The translations under genes were made by a program, and so were the position numbers. 64,000 bases of DNA from Paralithodes platypus (Eukaryota > Arthropoda > Malacostraca > Decapoda > Lithodidae), in NCBI GenBank assembly GCA_032716605.1, contig CM064571.1:13609262-13673261 (forward strand), written 5' to 3'. The notes under the pieces are model-generated. The model saw only the letters and a program-made list of their open reading frames with translations. It was not told where the DNA came from and did no database searches. Positions 61,806-64,000 of this stretch are shown here, one piece after another (positions within the stretch are counted from its first letter, which is position 1; each line of letters opens with the position of its first letter).

Positions 61806-62115
61806 GACCGAGGGGAAGGGAAGGACGACTGGCGGTCCGGTTTCCACCGTCTGGGCGAGAATTCACACAAGAAATCCACGAAGATGGAAAGCTTGAAGAT
61901 AACAAATTTTGATATGATTTTTCTCTTTTATTTTTTACAAAGCTTTTTCGTAGTGCGTACCCCAATCATAAGACGATTCCATAAGGGAAGTAGCGTTACA
62001 CTTATGATGAAGTACTCTGTGTTCCCCGAGGTGGGAGTTTCAAACTAACTGACCGCGGGCGCTTGAAAGGAGGCTATTATACTAATAGGCATATCGTCAA
62101 TGATGGAGGGGCCAC
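61806..62115 (-). repeat. Dispersed repeat, inverted copy of 29095-29400
   Basis: About 300 bases match 29095-29400 in reverse: CGGTTTCCACCGTCTGGGCG, GAAATCCACGAAGATGG, CCCAATCATAAGACG and GAGGGGCCACTAATA. About 90% alike by eye. Non-coding. Confidence 0.8.
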
Positions 62116-62624
62116 TAATAAATAGTGAAGTTTCGTCGCAGAGTTAAATGCTTTTCAGTCACTTGATTCAGACTGTTTGCAATAAATTATGAAGTAACTT
62201 TCATGCCTATATTAATTATTTAGTCTATCAGGACTTTGTACCCTCTGACATCTCTACTTGAATTATTGTGCTACTTAACACCTTCAGTGTCCTTTATATA
62301 TATATTTTGAGAAGTATAATTCTATTGTCACTGTTTATTATTATTGCGCGCATATCTATTATTTTACTTAAACTATTCGTGAGCATACTCTGCCATAACT
62401 TAAGGACATATACTAGTATTGAGACTTATTGTGTACATTATATTTGTTTAACCATTCTTTATTTATAAATGTTATTATCCATTCTTGAGACTTACTTTGA
62501 TATTGTGTACCCTAGCAGTTAAGAATAAATACCTTTGTAATCTTTCCTTGTGTTTTATGTCTATGAATCAGCATACCTTCGCACCGCGGGCACTTTCAAA
62601 TACCATACCTGCGCAGCTTAGAGG
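62116..62624. other. AT-rich spacer, nothing recognised
   Basis: Very AT-rich. A 66-codon hydrophobic frame (62268-62468) is most likely chance in this composition. Confidence 0.4.
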
Positions 62625-62978
62625 TTAAGGGGGGATGGTTCACTTTTTGGGCGATTTTTGCATGTATTCATTATTTTTCTAGTTTCCTCCTTAGACCTCC
62701 ATCAAATTTAAAAAAACATCCATTAGATCCCCCTTCTAGATTAATTTGTAAATTTTTCGGTAAAAAAAAATTCCCGGCCAAAGGCCGGTTCTTAAACATT
62801 ACAGGCTCACTATCGTTCGCCAGGGAAAAAATCGACACCTAAATAGCACGAAAAGTCAAAATATTGACGAAGAAATGGGGCGAAAGGTCTTATAATCGAC
62901 ACTTCTGAACATCTGAAAACTAATGGGGTTAAACATGAGGGAGAAAGTGGTCCAGAAAACCGGCCCATCCCCCCTTAA
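62625..62978. mobile_element. TTAA-type MITE, copy f (complete)
   Basis: From TTAAGGGGGGATGG (62625) to CCATCCCCCCTTAA (62978): perfect 14-base inverted ends with TTAA. Internal order is the same as in copies d and e read in reverse: AATTTTTCGGTAAAAAAAA, the complement of the GGCGAACGATAGTGAGCC stem, ATCGACACCTAAA, AATGGGGCGAAAGGTCT. It lacks the Jockey insertion of copy d, so it serves as the empty-site reference. Confidence 0.85.
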
Positions 62979-63283
62979 CCCTCTCCGACATATGACGCGG
63001 TTTTGAGCCTATTGGGGATACTTTAAAGCCTTTGTTACCATCAGGGGTATTTAGAAACCTTTAGTTTATTTACTTCAACCTCTGCAGTTGTCTTTGAGTT
63101 AGCTGTGGGCAGAAAACTAATTTGGGAGAGGTAATTATAAGAGTGAGAAAACTCTTTTTCTTATTGCTAATCTGGCAACCTCTGCGTCATAAATGCGTGA
63201 AAGAGTTAAGGAAGCGAGACTGTTCATTATTACCATTTCCCCTTGTGTGCAAGCAAAGGAAGAGTTCTATAAGCAGTCGATGT
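62979..63283. other. Spacer
   Basis: No feature recognised. Confidence 0.4.
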
Positions 63284-63504
63284 TTAAGGGGGGTCACCTG
63301 TTTTATTTCCTCTCTGGGTTGTATCCATTCGACCCCATTCAGCCTACTGTTTTAAGACAGACATCCATGTGTCAATTTATACCTGGCGAGCGATAGTGAG
63401 TCACTATATTTTGGATAATGAGTTAGACAGCTGGCTTAATTTGTAGGCTACATTTTTCGATAGAAAAATGTCTCCGATCTCTCCATAAAATGCTGCTCGC
63501 CAGG
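63284..63504. mobile_element. TTAA-type MITE, copy g (right end replaced by a tandem array)
   Basis: Starts TTAAGGGGGGTCACCTG and follows copy c closely (GGTTGTATCCATTCGACCCC, AGCCTACTGTTTTAAGAC, GGCGAGCGATAGTGAGTC). Its right arm leads straight into the 74-bp array rather than to a terminal TTAA. Confidence 0.75.
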
Positions 63505-64000
63505 AAAAAATCAACACCTGCATGGGAATAAGTGTCTTAAAACAGTAGGCTGAATGGTGTTTATTTGTTCCTTGCTAGCGATAATCAACACCTGGATGGG
63601 AATAAGTGTCTTAAAACAGTAGGCTGAATGGTGTTTATTTGTTCCTTGCTAGCGATAATCAACACCTGCATGGGAATAAGTGTCTTAAAACAGTAGGCTG
63701 AATGGTGTTTATTTTTTCCTTGCTAGCGATAATCAACACCTACATGGGAATAAGTGTCTTAAAACAGTAGGCTGAATGGTGTTTATTTGTTCCTTGCTAG
63801 CGATAATCAACACCTGGATGGGAATAAGTGTCTTAAAACAGTAGGCTGAATGGTGTTTATTTGTTCCTTGCTAGCGATAATCAACACCTGCATGGGAATA
63901 AGTGTCTTAAAACAGTAGGCTGAATGGTGTTTATTTGTTCCTTGCTAGCGATAATCAACACCTGGATGGGAATAAGTGTCTTAAAACAGTAGGCTGATTT
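63505..64000. repeat. 74-bp tandem array derived from MITE sequence
   Basis: Between six and seven copies at exact 74-base spacing (CAGTAGGC at 63543, 63617, 63691 and so on). The unit contains the MITE right-arm sequence TGTCTTAAAACAGTAGGCTG and AATCAACACCTGGATGGG, plus TTATTTGTTCCTTGCTAGCG. It continues past the window edge. A MITE arm has become a satellite-like array. Confidence 0.92.

Noticed and set aside
62268..62468. 66-codon hydrophobic frame, possible membrane peptide
   Set aside because: Very AT-rich DNA yields Ile/Leu/Tyr-rich frames by chance; no other support.

Overview
The window looks like nuclear DNA from an invertebrate and is almost entirely repeats and transposable elements. 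I see no convincing single-copy host gene, no bacterial-style operon, no rRNA and no CRISPR array. The mix (BEL/Pao LTR elements, CR1-like and Jockey-like LINEs, a tRNA-Thr-derived SINE, TTAA-flanked MITEs, long CT and minisatellite tracts) fits an arthropod. The CR1 3' tail near 26.38-26.47 kb, ending in ATGTTCTTATGT, resembles tails I remember from decapod crustaceans. 'Probably decapod' is an inference from memory, not proven.

Layout. 1-8.55 kb: five unrelated tandem arrays (36-bp minisatellite, 92-bp compound array, 64-bp array, G-run/hairpin array, GGT-rich array) with MITE copies between them. 8.6-9.7 kb: a LINE ORF1 remnant and microsatellites. 9.68-18.75 kb: a DNA transposon (element A) with a decayed nuclease gene. 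A tRNA-derived SINE and a second related transposon (element B, 13753-18503, long inverted repeats, 3-bp TSD TGT) have inserted into it. 18.77-21.76 kb: a TTAA MITE split by a Jockey-like LINE on the minus strand. 22.4-26.5 kb: a CR1-like LINE on the plus strand with SGNH-esterase, endonuclease and RT pieces. 26.6-39.9 kb: MITEs, dispersed repeats, another SINE, and an unrecognised gag-like coding remnant on the minus strand. 39.9-61.0 kb: one BEL/Pao element on the minus strand (BEL1, about 1.2-kb LTRs). It is broken by a younger intact BEL/Pao element (BEL2, plus strand, 46097-53425) and by an apparently complete DNA transposon (element C, 53897-59488, TSD ATT). 61-64 kb: dispersed repeats, two MITEs and a 74-bp array built from MITE sequence.

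The two most interesting observations are these. (1) Elements A, B and C form a transposon family with TAGT termini and 3-bp target duplications. Their protein combines N-terminal Cys/His zinc fingers, a possible DDE-like middle, a FEN1/XPG-like nuclease with every expected acidic residue, and a C-terminal CXC (tesmin/TSO1-like) domain. I think they belong to, or sit near, the Academ superfamily. (2) BEL1 carries an extra open reading frame between its primer-binding site and gag that has all the SGNH-hydrolase blocks I looked for (GHS, GGND, DGVH). Its reading frame resumes cleanly on the far side of element C. This places an esterase-like gene in an LTR retrotransposon leader.

The insertions give a relative history: BEL1 first, then BEL2 inside its gag and element C inside its SGNH ORF; element A first, then the SINE and element B. 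All calls come from reading the sequence and remembered family signatures. No database search or computed alignment was possible.
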